A program made the position numbers and the translations under genes. Shown here one piece after another: positions 52,469 to 61,019 of a stretch of 64,000 bases of DNA. The stretch covers positions 33,691-97,690 of the forward strand of contig CALXBH010000043.1 in assembly GCA_944386475.1 (NCBI GenBank), in the 5' to 3' direction. Numbering within the stretch: the stretch's first letter is position 1; each line of letters begins with the position of its first letter. The notes under the pieces are model-generated. The model had not been told where the DNA came from and searched no databases. It saw nothing but the letters and a program-made list of their open reading frames with translations. Source of the DNA: an uncultured Clostridia bacterium (GTDB lineage: Bacteria; Bacillota; Clostridia; Oscillospirales; Ruminococcaceae).

Positions 52469-53728
52469 TTACAGGCCCATTTCCCCAAAAGCCTCATAGA
52501 CCTTGTCCCAAGTATGATGAGCCTCTATAAATTGTTTGGCAGCTTGTCCGACTTTTTCGCACTCCACAGGATCTTTTAATAGCCGTTCTGCAATATCCGC
52601 CATTTCCTGATAATCATCTGTAACAAAAAACTCTATCCCATTTTGGGCTGCAATTGCTTCTGCCCCAACAGAATTGGTAATAACCGGCATTCCCATTCCC
52701 ATCGCTTCAATAATCTTGGTTTTGATCCCTGTGCCATAGGCAATCGGCGCCAATAAAGCCGAAGCAGATAACACTGTGCTTCTTAAATCTTCTACCCGGC
52801 CACACACCTTGATTTGAGGATAGTTTTGAAGCTTCTCCTTCAATGAATCGGGACAATTGCCTACCACAAGCAACTTTATTTCCGGCCTCAATTTGGGCAA
52901 TATCTGCTCTGCAATTAAAAGAATAGAATCCGCATTTGGCGCATAACCCAAATTTCCTACAAATACTAAGGTATCTTTTTCTTTAGTTATTACAGGCGAT
53001 TCGGCGGATGCGTCCACCATATCGGTTCCCATGGTAAGGGTGATCCCCTTATCGGTGGAATTTCTTTGGTTAAACTTCTCTTTTTCTATGGGAGAAATAA
53101 AAGTAACATAATCAAAGAAAGAAATATAATCTTTTTCCGCTTTTTCCACCCGAGGGATTTCATAATTTAAAACAAACTTTTTCATCCACTTGGGCTGTGT
53201 TAATGCGGTCATAAGCTTTGATGCATTTTTTTGATACATCCCCATAACATTAGTGGAAGAGGAAAGGCTTTTTAATTGAACCTGATACCGCTTTGCTAAA
53301 TCATCCTCCATAATCAGAATCTTTTTACAGGTATCTTTTTCAAACCCGTTAATATAGGGCGCTAACCGAATCATATCGATAAATAGAACATCGGGCTTTA
53401 TTTGATCAAAATATTCCCGCAGTTCTTTTTCCACTCGTTTACTGTGATAAAGAGATGTTTGGATCGGCCAGCGGGTTCCCACCACCGTATGCGAAAGCAA
53501 ATTCTTTATTTTTTCTTTAGATCCAATAGATCCAGAAAAACGAACATCGGTGATAAAATCCGGTTTATCACCTTCAGTCTGAGAGGGCGTGTCCATACAG
53601 TATAAATAGACATCATATCCATATTTTTCATGCAAACCTTTGCAGTCGTAAAACAATGTAATGTCTTTGCCGGAGTTAGTCGGCCAGAACTTTCTTGTGG
53701 CAACCACCAGCGCCGTCTTTTTCTTCAC
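52469..53728 (-). CDS. Glycosyltransferase (GT4/GT1-like)
   Basis: This 419-residue GT-B glycosyltransferase has a C-terminal donor half reading VFVGNLGYAPNADSILLIAEQILP and ALLAPIAYGTGIKTKIIEAMGMGMPVITN. It starts at GTG 53728, six bases after AAGGAGAG. It acts in the same repeat-unit assembly as the GT4 enzyme downstream (47 bp away). The sugar donor is not predictable; GDP-mannose is plausible given the manC gene next door. Confidence 0.88.
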   Translation of the reverse strand: MKKKTALVVATRKFWPTNSGKDITLFYDCKGLHEKYGYDVYLYCMDTPSQTEGDKPDFITDVRFSGSIGSKEKIKNLLSHTVVGTRWPIQTSLYHSKRVEKELREYFDQIKPDVLFIDMIRLAPYINGFEKDTCKKILIMEDDLAKRYQVQLKSLSSSTNVMGMYQKNASKLMTALTQPKWMKKFVLNYEIPRVEKAEKDYISFFDYVTFISPIEKEKFNQRNSTDKGITLTMGTDMVDASAESPVITKEKDTLVFVGNLGYAPNADSILLIAEQILPKLRPEIKLLVVGNCPDSLKEKLQNYPQIKVCGRVEDLRSTVLSASALLAPIAYGTGIKTKIIEAMGMGMPVITNSVGAEAIAAQNGIEFFVTDDYQEMADIAERLLKDPVECEKVGQAAKQFIEAHHTWDKVYEAFGEMGL

Positions 53729-53757
53729 GTCATTCTCTCCTTGCTAGGATACTGGAA

Positions 53758-54831
53758 CTACAGGAATTCTCTCATATTTTTTGCATCAAGCGTTTCTAAA
53801 ACTTTGCGGATATCTCCCAGCGAATCTCTTTTACAAATTAATGTAGCGTCAGAAGTGTCCACTACGACTAAATTTTCTAACCCCAAAGCTACGATTAAGC
53901 GCTTTTCCGCCGCCTCAATAATACAATTCTTGCTATTTAAAGCAATCGCATTTCCCGTTATTGTATTTTGATCGCTATCCGGCTGTTTAATTCTTTCCAT
54001 TGCCAGCCAGGAACCAACATCGTCCCACCCAAACGCTCCTGGGATCACATAAATATGGCTGGCCTTTTCCATCAAACCATAGTCAATCGATATAGACTCC
54101 AAAAGCGGAAAGACTTGATGTAAAACCTCTTGCTCTTGGCAGGTTCCCAATGCGTTTTTAATCTTTTGCAGTCCCTGATACATCGACGGCAAATAAGTAT
54201 GAAAAGCTCTTAAAATAGAAGATACCTTCCAGATAAACATTCCGCTGTTCCACAAATAGTCGCCGGATTCTAAATATTTTTCTGCAAATTCTCTATTTGG
54301 TTTTTCTACAAATTGATCTACTTCATAAGCGGCGCCCAAAGTCCGTGAAGGATCAAATTTTATATATCCATAACCAGTTTCAGGATAATTGGGCTGTATT
54401 CCAATTGTTACCAAATTTTCTTCCTGTAATGCAACCTGATAGCCGGATTCCATAACTTGAATAAACTGTTCTTCATTTTTAATCAAATGATCTGAAGGCA
54501 GCACAAACATAATTGCATCCGGATATTTTTTTGCCACATGAATAGCGCCCAATCCAATACATGGCGCCGTATTTCGTCCAACTGGTTCACACAAAATATT
54601 TTCCGAGGGAATATCCGGCAGTTGCTGTTGTATCAATGAGCGATATGCTTCATTGGTAGCTATAAACACATCTTCGATGTCTACTAAATGGCAGATGCGT
54701 TCAACTGTAAGCTGAATCATCGTTTTTCCATTTTCACTTAAAGAAAGAAACTGCTTGGGTAATGTCTTTCTGCTGCGAGGCCAAAAACGTTCTCCTCGGC
54801 CCCCAGCCATAATTAGCGCTGTTTTTTTCAT
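53758..54831 (-). CDS. manC: Mannose-1-phosphate guanylyltransferase
   Basis: This enzyme makes GDP-mannose from mannose-1-phosphate and GTP. The 357-residue protein has the nucleotidyltransferase motif GGRGERFWPRSRKTLPKQF, EPVGRNTAPCIGLGA, LPSDHLIKN and GYGYIKF. It has only this domain, without the phosphomannose isomerase half of longer forms. It supplies the mannosyl donor for the two glycosyltransferases beside it. No phosphomannomutase gene is nearby. Confidence 0.93.
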   Translation of the reverse strand: MKKTALIMAGGRGERFWPRSRKTLPKQFLSLSENGKTMIQLTVERICHLVDIEDVFIATNEAYRSLIQQQLPDIPSENILCEPVGRNTAPCIGLGAIHVAKKYPDAIMFVLPSDHLIKNEEQFIQVMESGYQVALQEENLVTIGIQPNYPETGYGYIKFDPSRTLGAAYEVDQFVEKPNREFAEKYLESGDYLWNSGMFIWKVSSILRAFHTYLPSMYQGLQKIKNALGTCQEQEVLHQVFPLLESISIDYGLMEKASHIYVIPGAFGWDDVGSWLAMERIKQPDSDQNTITGNAIALNSKNCIIEAAEKRLIVALGLENLVVVDTSDATLICKRDSLGDIRKVLETLDAKNMREFL

Positions 54832-54893
54832 AATACCAGCTCCAAAATGCTAAAAGCTTATTCTTTGATTAAATGCTCCCGCACAGTTTTCGC

Positions 54894-55634
54894 TTACACC
54901 GCTCCTTTTCCGGTGAGCACCGCCTTAACCGTCCAGAAAATAATCTTGATGTCCAACCACAGGCTTTGGTGGTCTACATAATAAAGCTCCATATTCATCC
55001 GGTCTTCATAGGTAACGGCGCTTCGGCCATTCGACTGCCAATACCCGGTAAGCCCCGGAGCAACGCTTAAAAACTTCTCCCGTTTTTCCCCATACCGCTG
55101 GCACTCTTCCTCCACCACCGGACGAGGCCCCACGATGCTCAGTTCCCCTTTTAAAATATTAACGAGCTGCGGGAGTTCATCCAAACTGCTTTTCCGCAAA
55201 AACTTCCCGATTTTTGTAATGCGGGGATCGTTGTCTAATTTAAAATTAATTTTGTATTCCGCCAGCTGTTCCGGCGTTAACAGTTCCTCCAACGGTGCGG
55301 GATTAGCCTGCATACTCCGGAATTTATACAAAAACAGATCCTTTCCGTTTTTGCCGACCCGTTTATGTTTATAGATTGCCGGACCTTTATCTTCCAGCTT
55401 AATTAAAATGGCTATCACCAAAAAAACGGGGGATAATAAAATCAAAGCAATGAAAGAAAGCACAACATCCAGGCATCTTTTAACCGCCAGATAGCCCCGT
55501 TTGCTTTTGTGCTGTACCTGTTCTTTGGAGACCTCTATCGCAAACGGGATCTCCCGTCTTGTTTCCGTGCTGGTAAACTCAGCAGCATCCATAGCAGAAT
55601 TCATTTCCTTTACCCGCTCCTTTACCTCATTCAT
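54894..55634 (-). CDS. Undecaprenyl-phosphate sugar phosphotransferase (priming transferase)
   Basis: This 246-residue monotopic phosphoglycosyltransferase starts repeat-unit synthesis by moving a sugar-1-phosphate to undecaprenyl phosphate. It has one membrane hairpin (CLDVVLSFIALILLSPVFLVIAI) and the catalytic segments YKFRSM, KSSLDELPQLVNILKGEL and SIVGPRPVVEEE. Its start overlaps the VanZ stop by 4 bp. Codon use is closer to the core genome than that of the genes downstream. Confidence 0.94.
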   Translation of the reverse strand: MNEVKERVKEMNSAMDAAEFTSTETRREIPFAIEVSKEQVQHKSKRGYLAVKRCLDVVLSFIALILLSPVFLVIAILIKLEDKGPAIYKHKRVGKNGKDLFLYKFRSMQANPAPLEELLTPEQLAEYKINFKLDNDPRITKIGKFLRKSSLDELPQLVNILKGELSIVGPRPVVEEECQRYGEKREKFLSVAPGLTGYWQSNGRSAVTYEDRMNMELYYVDHQSLWLDIKIIFWTVKAVLTGKGAV

Positions 55635-56122
55635 CTAGACACACTCTCCTTCCTCCTCCAACGCCGCCAATTCCTGACGATCCAAACAATCCCGATCCCC
55701 AATACGGCGCCCGCCATATCAATTCCAACGTCCCACATGCTCCCGGTGCGTCCGGATACAAACAGCTGATGGAATTCATCGCTTACAGCAAACAGCAGAG
55801 CTCCTCCTGCCGCAGCAGCATAGGGTATCCACGGCTTCCACCGCAAACGGGAAAACGTTAAGGTCAATAAGACGGCCAAAATCAAATACAAACTGAAATG
55901 CGTTATTTTTCGTAAGATGAGATTGCATGTTTGGAAAAGAGAGAGAAACTGTTGATCGGATAAATTCTGACAAAACAACTGCAAGATTCCCCGCACCAGC
56001 TTCCCGCTAAGCGCGTTGCTTGCTGTTGTGTCCTGATTAGAAAATAAAAAAATGAAAATCATCCACAGGCCTGCCAAGCTGCCAAACAACCAGGCAAGGC
56101 CATATTTTTTCCTGTTATCCAT
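55631..56122 (-). CDS. VanZ-family membrane protein
   Basis: This 163-residue protein has about four membrane helices with the VanZ signatures FIFLFSNQD near the first helix, KITHFSLYLILAVLL and SDEFHQLFVSGRTGSMWDVGIDMAGA. VanZ proteins are linked to low-level glycopeptide resistance and often occur in polysaccharide clusters, with unclear mechanism. It overlaps the priming transferase gene. A decayed copy of its beginning lies just upstream at 56157-56231. Confidence 0.9.
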   Translation of the reverse strand: MDNRKKYGLAWLFGSLAGLWMIFIFLFSNQDTTASNALSGKLVRGILQLFCQNLSDQQFLSLFQTCNLILRKITHFSLYLILAVLLTLTFSRLRWKPWIPYAAAAGGALLFAVSDEFHQLFVSGRTGSMWDVGIDMAGAVLGIGIVWIVRNWRRWRRKESVSR

Positions 56123-56156
56123 GTTGACCGGCCTTAAAATCAGATACGATAAAATC

Positions 56157-56231
56157 TTAATAAAACAACGGCAAAATCCTATGCATTAGCTTTCCGCTAA
56201 GCGCGTTATTTGCTGTCATATTTCGGCTAAA
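56157..56231 (-). pseudogene. Remnant of a second vanZ gene
   Basis: In the gap before vanZ the minus strand encodes FSRNMTANNALSGKLMHRIL followed by PLFY and a stop. This aligns with FSNQDTTASNALSGKLVRGIL of the intact VanZ. The DNA is also visibly similar (GCTAAGCGCGTT is identical in both). It is a degraded tandem duplicate, with no start or remainder of the gene visible. Confidence 0.75.
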
Positions 56232-56311
56232 AACAACATAATTTTAATTAAAAGTATTTTCAGAGCCAGACAAGGCCATGTCTTGCCCAGTTTTCTATTT
56301 TGGCGATCCCC

Positions 56312-57010
56312 TTAATCAAGGCCCAAATCATGGATGGTTTGCGCTACTACCTGATAGAAATCCTGCAGCTTCGATTTTTTGACTTTCTTTTCGATCAGGT
56401 CAAAATTCGGCGCCCGGCCGGTTTCATTATGGGCGTCGCTCCCTAATACAAGGGGATATCCCTGTTCCGCTAAACTAAGTACAATCTTCTGGGTGTGTTT
56501 TTCTTCAAACGCCTCGGCATTGATCTGGAATACCGCAGGCAGTTGTAAAATAGCGTCCATCTCTTCCGGCTTATACCAATGATAATACCGGTCTATATGG
56601 GCAATCATCAGTTTTACCGGCAAAGTATACGCCAAATTCTCTAATTCGTAAGTCATCCAGTCCTTAAAAGGCTCCCGGGGAAACTCCACCATCAACAGGT
56701 TTGTTCCCTCCAAACAAAGGGAAGTTAAGTTCCGGTCAGAGATCCCTTTTTCCAAGTAGATCTCCGCGCCCAGGTAAACTTTTGGAAGCTCCTCAAACCC
56801 GGGAATTCTTTGAAGGAATTCATACGCCTTGGAGCGCCGGGCCAGATATTCCTCCGGAGATTCCCGATGAGGAATGTAATGGGACGTGGCCGCGACCCGC
56901 GTCACGCCCTGGCGCTTTAATGCCGCCAACATATGCGCCGACATCACCGCGTCTTTTGCTCCATCGTCCATCCCCGGGAGAATATGGCTGTGAAAATCAA
57001 AGTACCTCAT
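56312..57010 (-). CDS. cpsB: CpsB/CapC-type tyrosine-protein phosphatase (PHP family)
   Basis: This 232-residue metal-dependent phosphatase removes phosphate from the BY-kinase CpsD. PHP motifs are FDFHSHILPGMDDGAKD (first metal site), HIDRY and GSDAHNETGR near the end. It overlaps the cpsD stop by 4 bp. Cycling of CpsD phosphorylation sets polymer length and export. Confidence 0.93.
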   Translation of the reverse strand: MRYFDFHSHILPGMDDGAKDAVMSAHMLAALKRQGVTRVAATSHYIPHRESPEEYLARRSKAYEFLQRIPGFEELPKVYLGAEIYLEKGISDRNLTSLCLEGTNLLMVEFPREPFKDWMTYELENLAYTLPVKLMIAHIDRYYHWYKPEEMDAILQLPAVFQINAEAFEEKHTQKIVLSLAEQGYPLVLGSDAHNETGRAPNFDLIEKKVKKSKLQDFYQVVAQTIHDLGLD

Positions 57011-57759
57011 CGGCTGGTCTTCCCATACTCATAGCTGTAGGATTTATACTGATAAGACCCAAATCCGTGGGACTCTTCCCGCACGGCGGTCACTACGACG
57101 CCCAGCAGATTGGTGTTGGTGACCTGAATGCTCTCTACCGCCTTGCCCAAGCTTTCATAGCTGGTCTGCCGGTGACGGCCAACCAGCAAGGCGTCCACTT
57201 TATCGTTTAATAGTACCAAAGCATCGGTAACCACATTGATCGGAGGGGTGTCAATCAGGATATAATCGTAATTCTCCCGCAGCAGGTCAAGCAGCTCCCG
57301 CATATTTTTGGAGCCTAACAGCTCAGCCGGGTTGGGCGGGGTGGGACCGGAGGGAAGCAGATCTAAATTGGGGGCGATTTCGGTTTTTACGCATTCCTCC
57401 AAAGAGGAAAAACCAACCAAGACTTTCGAAAGCCCTTGAGAGTTGTTGCAGTGGAATAATTTATACTGCACGGGTTTTCGCAGGTCGGCGTCGATTAAAA
57501 TCACTTTCACGCCGGTCTGCGCCAACGTAACCGCCAGATTGGCGCAGGTGGTGGATTTCCCCTCGCCGGGAGCAGAGCTGGAAACTACCACTACTTGATT
57601 GCCGGTAGCCCCCAAGGAATACAGAAGGTTCGTCCGGATCGTTTTATAGGCCTCGGTTACCTGAAACGGGGTTTTATTGCTGAGCAGCGCATCATTCCGG
57701 CTGATATTTTTTTTGCTTTTTTTAGACCCGGAAAATCTAGAAGCATTTCTATTCGCCAT
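57007..57759 (-). CDS. cpsD: CpsD-type tyrosine autokinase (BY-kinase)
   Basis: This 250-residue P-loop kinase has Walker A (SSAPGEGKSTTCANLA), Walker A' (VILIDADLRKP) and Walker B (YILIDTPP). A C-terminal tyrosine cluster (SYQYKSYSYEYG) serves for autophosphorylation. GGGAGG with an 8-nt spacing selects ATG 57759 (MANRNASR). The frame overlaps the end of cpsC by 11 bp. It needs the CpsC membrane activator encoded upstream. Confidence 0.94.
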   Translation of the reverse strand: MANRNASRFSGSKKSKKNISRNDALLSNKTPFQVTEAYKTIRTNLLYSLGATGNQVVVVSSSAPGEGKSTTCANLAVTLAQTGVKVILIDADLRKPVQYKLFHCNNSQGLSKVLVGFSSLEECVKTEIAPNLDLLPSGPTPPNPAELLGSKNMRELLDLLRENYDYILIDTPPINVVTDALVLLNDKVDALLVGRHRQTSYESLGKAVESIQVTNTNLLGVVVTAVREESHGFGSYQYKSYSYEYGKTSR

Positions 57760-58543
57760 ATCCATATCCTCCCTTACCATAACCGCTGCGTCCTGCAGGC
57801 TGGTTTAAATCGGGGATTTCGCCCAGCACAGGGATATCCAAAACAGCTTTGATATCTTCTTCTCCTTTAATGGTGTTGTCAAGCAGGAAACGGATCAAAA
57901 TGGCCCCGATCGACACCACCAGGCCCAACGCAATTCCGATTAAGACATAATTGCGCACATTGGGGGAAGACGGACTAAACACAGGTTCCGCTTCACCGAT
58001 GATTTCTACCGAACCGGCTTTGATCACCCGCTGCAGCACATCGGGCGCCGTCTCTGCCAGCAGGTTGCAAATCTCGGCGGAGAACATGGCGTCCTTGGTA
58101 GTAGCCTGAATCCTCAAAACCTCCGTGTCGTTCACAGCGCCCATCGTTAGAACGCTCCGCAAGGCCCCGGGAGACACGGTCTTTCTTCCGTTTATAGTAG
58201 AAAGGCCGATATACGATTCCAACTCAGCTTCGGTATATTGATCCATCAGCTTGTCCGCCACCTCTTCCAGCACCTTGTCATCCTGCAGGATGACCACATA
58301 GGTGTTGACCAGCTTTTGAGAGGCGTTGATGTCGTTAATGTTCAGCCCGTTCTGGGTTGTCCCCTGCTCAGTGTTATTGTTTACATACAGGGAAACGCTG
58401 GAAGTATATTTGGGGGGCAGAATAAACTGCGCAACGGCAAAGAACACAATTGCCCCAACTAAAACGCTTATAATAATCCATCGCAGATTCTTCCAAAGCA
58501 GCATAAGCAGGCTTCGGATATCCAATTCCACTGTTCTTTCCAC
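57749..58543 (-). CDS. cpsC: CpsC-type chain-length regulator (Wzz family)
   Basis: This 264-residue protein has two membrane helices (IIISVLVGAIVFFAVAQF and YVLIGIALGLVVSIGAIL) flanking an extracellular Wzz domain. A cytoplasmic Gly/Tyr-rich end (GYGKGGYGYGE) follows that would touch CpsD. GGAGG with an 8-nt spacing supports GTG 58543 (MERTVELDIR) rather than an upstream GTG at 58573. It is the first gene of the capsule operon. Confidence 0.9.
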   Translation of the reverse strand: MERTVELDIRSLLMLLWKNLRWIIISVLVGAIVFFAVAQFILPPKYTSSVSLYVNNNTEQGTTQNGLNINDINASQKLVNTYVVILQDDKVLEEVADKLMDQYTEAELESYIGLSTINGRKTVSPGALRSVLTMGAVNDTEVLRIQATTKDAMFSAEICNLLAETAPDVLQRVIKAGSVEIIGEAEPVFSPSSPNVRNYVLIGIALGLVVSIGAILIRFLLDNTIKGEEDIKAVLDIPVLGEIPDLNQPAGRSGYGKGGYGYGE

Positions 58544-58629
58544 TAATTTTTCCTCCAAAATAATATCCTTCACACCAGCTGTCGCATATCCCGCTGTTTA
58601 CGATCCATGGAAAGCAGCATGTGTTTTCC

Positions 58630-58658
58630 ATTATACTATAAAAACCCACCCATGATAA
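58630..58658 (-). promoter_or_regulatory. Capsule operon promoter
   Basis: Minus-strand TTATCA, 17 nt, TATAAT, giving a leader of about 80 nt before cpsC. The rest of the 567-bp gap to 59111 is AT-rich. No gene or clear RNA structure was seen in it. Confidence 0.6.
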
Positions 58659-59110
58659 TGGCCTTTTTTCCCAAAATGCTACTTTTGATCCCATATTTTC
58701 CTAGCGGTTCTGCTGAAATGTCCTTCTCTTTATTTTTTTGTCTTGTTTTTGGTTGTCCTGTCTCATTATACAGAATTCCCTATAAAACGCAACGCTTAAT
58801 ATTTGCCAACCAACTTTTAACCAGCGCTTAAGAATTCCGTAACCGGCGGTGCTGTGGTGTGCTTATGGTGATTTTTCCCAAAAATTCTTAAAATTACACC
58901 ATCGCCATATAAAATGAGGAAATTTTTTTATTTTCTAGAAGAAATACAATCAATTCTTTTCCTTTCGTGCTTAATTTTTAATTTGTGTAAAAATTTTGTT
59001 TATTCACTCATAATTACGTTTATGTGACATATTTTAGCATTAAATTTATGATACAGTCAATAAAATAAGTTAATAAAACGTAAAATACATACTATAGAAG
59101 TGGATTGGGT

Positions 59111-59377
59111 ATGCGAAAAATCCTATTCGAAAACAATAAAAACATTATTTCAAAATCCTTGAAACTCAACCGCATCAAAAACAACCTGTCCCAAAGCCAG
59201 CTGGCTGCCAAAATGCAAACCATGGGAGTCAATCTGGATCAGCAGATGGTCAGCAAGATCGAACGCAACGCCCGCATTGTCACCGATTATGAGCTGGCCT
59301 GCTTTTGTGTGGTCCTAGGGGTGGACATTCAGGATATGCTGAGGGAATTTCAGAAAGGCCTTGAAAAATCAAGCTGA
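59111..59377 (+). CDS. XRE-family DNA-binding protein
   Basis: This 88-residue protein is essentially one helix-turn-helix domain (LKLNRIKNNLSQSQLAAKMQ, then QQMVSKIERNARIVTDYELA). ATG 59111 is the preferred start; a TTG two codons earlier is possible. It is divergent from the capsule operon across a long AT-rich gap, so it may regulate capsule genes, though no operator was identified. A terminator follows at 59428. Confidence 0.85.
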   Translation: MRKILFENNKNIISKSLKLNRIKNNLSQSQLAAKMQTMGVNLDQQMVSKIERNARIVTDYELACFCVVLGVDIQDMLREFQKGLEKSS

Positions 59378-59427
59378 CAGCCCATCTACAGCGATTATCG
59401 TATCCTTATTCCCTTATTGAAACTATT

Positions 59428-59461
59428 GGCAGCAACGGTCTAAAAGCCGCTGCTGCCTTTT
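59428..59461 (+). terminator. Terminator of the XRE gene
   Basis: GGCAGCA and TGCTGCC arms with an inner CGG/CCG pair, followed by TTTT. Confidence 0.75.
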
Positions 59462-59563
59462 ATCATTTCCGCTTGATTCTCCTTTTTGTCTATGGAAAAA
59501 GCCGTCAATTTTCTGGATTTTTTCCTATTTTTTCTTTTATTTCTAGCCCATATCCCCATTTTA

Positions 59564-59602
59564 GAACAAATTGTTCAAATTGTCAATAGAACATTTTGTT
59601 CT
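59564..59602 (+). promoter_or_regulatory. Two palindromic operators upstream of the second XRE gene
   Basis: GAACAA-A-TTGTTC at 59564-59576 and AGAACA-TTT-TGTTCT at 59588-59602 are two related palindromes whose centres are 25 bp apart. They lie 30-70 bp before ATG 59632, and a TTGTCA -35-like box falls between them. This is likely an autoregulatory operator. Confidence 0.65.
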
Positions 59603-59631
59603 AGAGCATAATTATTTTGGGTGAATTTATT

Positions 59632-59856
59632 ATGTATAAACGAATTCGGAATTTAAGAGAAGACTGCGATTTTACACAGGAATACGTCGGAAGACAGATC
59701 AACGTCCCCCAGCGCACCTACGCGTACTATGAATCCGGGCAGCGGATGATTCCGCCTTATGTGCTGTCCGCCCTGGCCGACCTTTATCACACCAGCGTAG
59801 ATTATCTCATGGAGCGCACCGATCAAAAGCGCCCCTATCCTCCCCGGAGATGGTAA
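59632..59856 (+). CDS. XRE-family DNA-binding protein
   Basis: This 74-residue helix-turn-helix protein (MYKRIRNLREDCDFTQEYVG; VPQRTYAYYESGQRMIPPYV; LADLYHTSVDYLMERTD) resembles small repressors of mobile or stress operons. It starts at ATG 59632; the upstream in-frame start is not supported. Two palindromes in the promoter region suggest self-control. It ends before a bidirectional terminator at 59898. Confidence 0.88.
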   Translation: MYKRIRNLREDCDFTQEYVGRQINVPQRTYAYYESGQRMIPPYVLSALADLYHTSVDYLMERTDQKRPYPPRRW

Positions 59857-59897
59857 GGAGCAAAAGCCGCATCTGTTTCAAAAACAAGCTTACACGC

Positions 59898-59927
59898 AAA
59901 AACCGCCTGCCAAAAGCAGGCGGTTTT
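59898..59927. terminator. Bidirectional terminator
   Basis: AAAACCGCCTGC pairs with GCAGGCGGTTTT around CAAAA, between convergent genes. Confidence 0.85.
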
Positions 59928-59936
59928 ATAAAGAAA

Positions 59937-60974
59937 CTACTGTTTTTCCGGGGCAGGCGGTTCTCCTTTTTGAAAAGCGCCTTCTTTGTCCCGGTAAAAG
60001 GTGCTCCCCGCCGGCTCGGTGAGGTAAGGCATGATCTCCCGGTCATAGTTGCACAGGGTGTTTAAATCATAAACGCCGATATTTTCCGGATTTAACATGT
60101 ATTCCTCGGTCTCGTCTCCGGCGAAAAAGCGCCAGCCGCTGTCCGGCAGGCCGGGAACCGGCTGCTCCCGGAACATATAGCCTACCGGCCGGCCGTCGAT
60201 CATAATCCGGTCGGTGGCGATGCACCCGGCAGGACCGTCCCATTTTAAAAGCGGGCGCAGTTTGTCCGCAGGAATCGCCATCTTTTTTTCCGACGCAAGG
60301 CCCCGGCAGCTGTTGGGACGATTAAGATCCAGCACCGGAGAAAACTCCCCGCTGCTCCACAGCTGCTGCAAAAGCGCCTGGACGTCGTGCTCCTGTTTAA
60401 ACTGCATTTCCTCGGGGTACAGAGGGATCATCTGATAAAACCGCACCATCTCCCCGCCGGGCAAAGAGCAGACCTCCGCTTCTTTGCCGAAATAGCCGGG
60501 AGCTAACAGGATCATCCCGGAAAGCTTGGTGTTTTCCGCCAGGGGCTTTGCCCCCGGGAGCACATGCCCCCATCCCAGCCAGGAAACCTCCCGCAGGGGG
60601 AGCCGCGCTAATATCTTCATCCAGCGCATCGGCCAGTACCAGGTTTCCTCCGTGCTTTCCATATTCCAATGGGAGGGCAGGCAGAACACAAGCTCCGCCC
60701 GGTCGGCCCGGCCTTTCAGCTGCTGGGGGACGTCCATTTTCCGGGCGCCCATTCCCACCGTCACCAGGGTGTAAAAATCCCGCTCGTTGGTGGGGGGGAC
60801 CACCGCGATGTCCACCCGGATGCCGGAGGGAGTTTTCTCCTGCAAAATCCGGTCGCAGGCGCCGAAGTTTTTCTGGATGTGGGCCTGTACAGCGTCCAGC
60901 TGCTCCGGTGTGTATACCGAAAGCTCCGGCTCTTTTGCCGGAGAGCCGCTCTCCTTCTTTTTAAACCATGCCAT
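59937..60974 (-). CDS. SUFU-Imm33 (DUF2185) fusion protein, immunity-like
   Basis: This 345-residue cytoplasmic protein has an N-terminal suppressor-of-fused (SUFU)-like domain (about 20-190: DFYTLVTVGMGARKMDVP; RAELVFCLPSHWNM). Its C-terminal DUF2185/Imm33-like domain (about 230-330) reads DSGWRFFAGDETEEYMLNPE, YDLNTLCNYDREIMPYL and GSTFYRD. Both families are known as immunity proteins to polymorphic toxins. No toxin gene is visible nearby, so this may be an orphan immunity or a housekeeping form. AAAGGAACC precedes ATG 60974. Confidence 0.8.
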   Translation of the reverse strand: MAWFKKKESGSPAKEPELSVYTPEQLDAVQAHIQKNFGACDRILQEKTPSGIRVDIAVVPPTNERDFYTLVTVGMGARKMDVPQQLKGRADRAELVFCLPSHWNMESTEETWYWPMRWMKILARLPLREVSWLGWGHVLPGAKPLAENTKLSGMILLAPGYFGKEAEVCSLPGGEMVRFYQMIPLYPEEMQFKQEHDVQALLQQLWSSGEFSPVLDLNRPNSCRGLASEKKMAIPADKLRPLLKWDGPAGCIATDRIMIDGRPVGYMFREQPVPGLPDSGWRFFAGDETEEYMLNPENIGVYDLNTLCNYDREIMPYLTEPAGSTFYRDKEGAFQKGEPPAPEKQ

Positions 60975-61019
60975 ATGTTTGGTTCCTTTCCGGCCGGGAA
61001 AGCCCGGCTCTTTTATCTG

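Noticed and set aside
45828..58543. A mobile element or genomic island with integrase around the capsule locus
   Set aside because: No integrase, transposase, tRNA target or direct-repeat ends were found. Only base composition suggests transfer.
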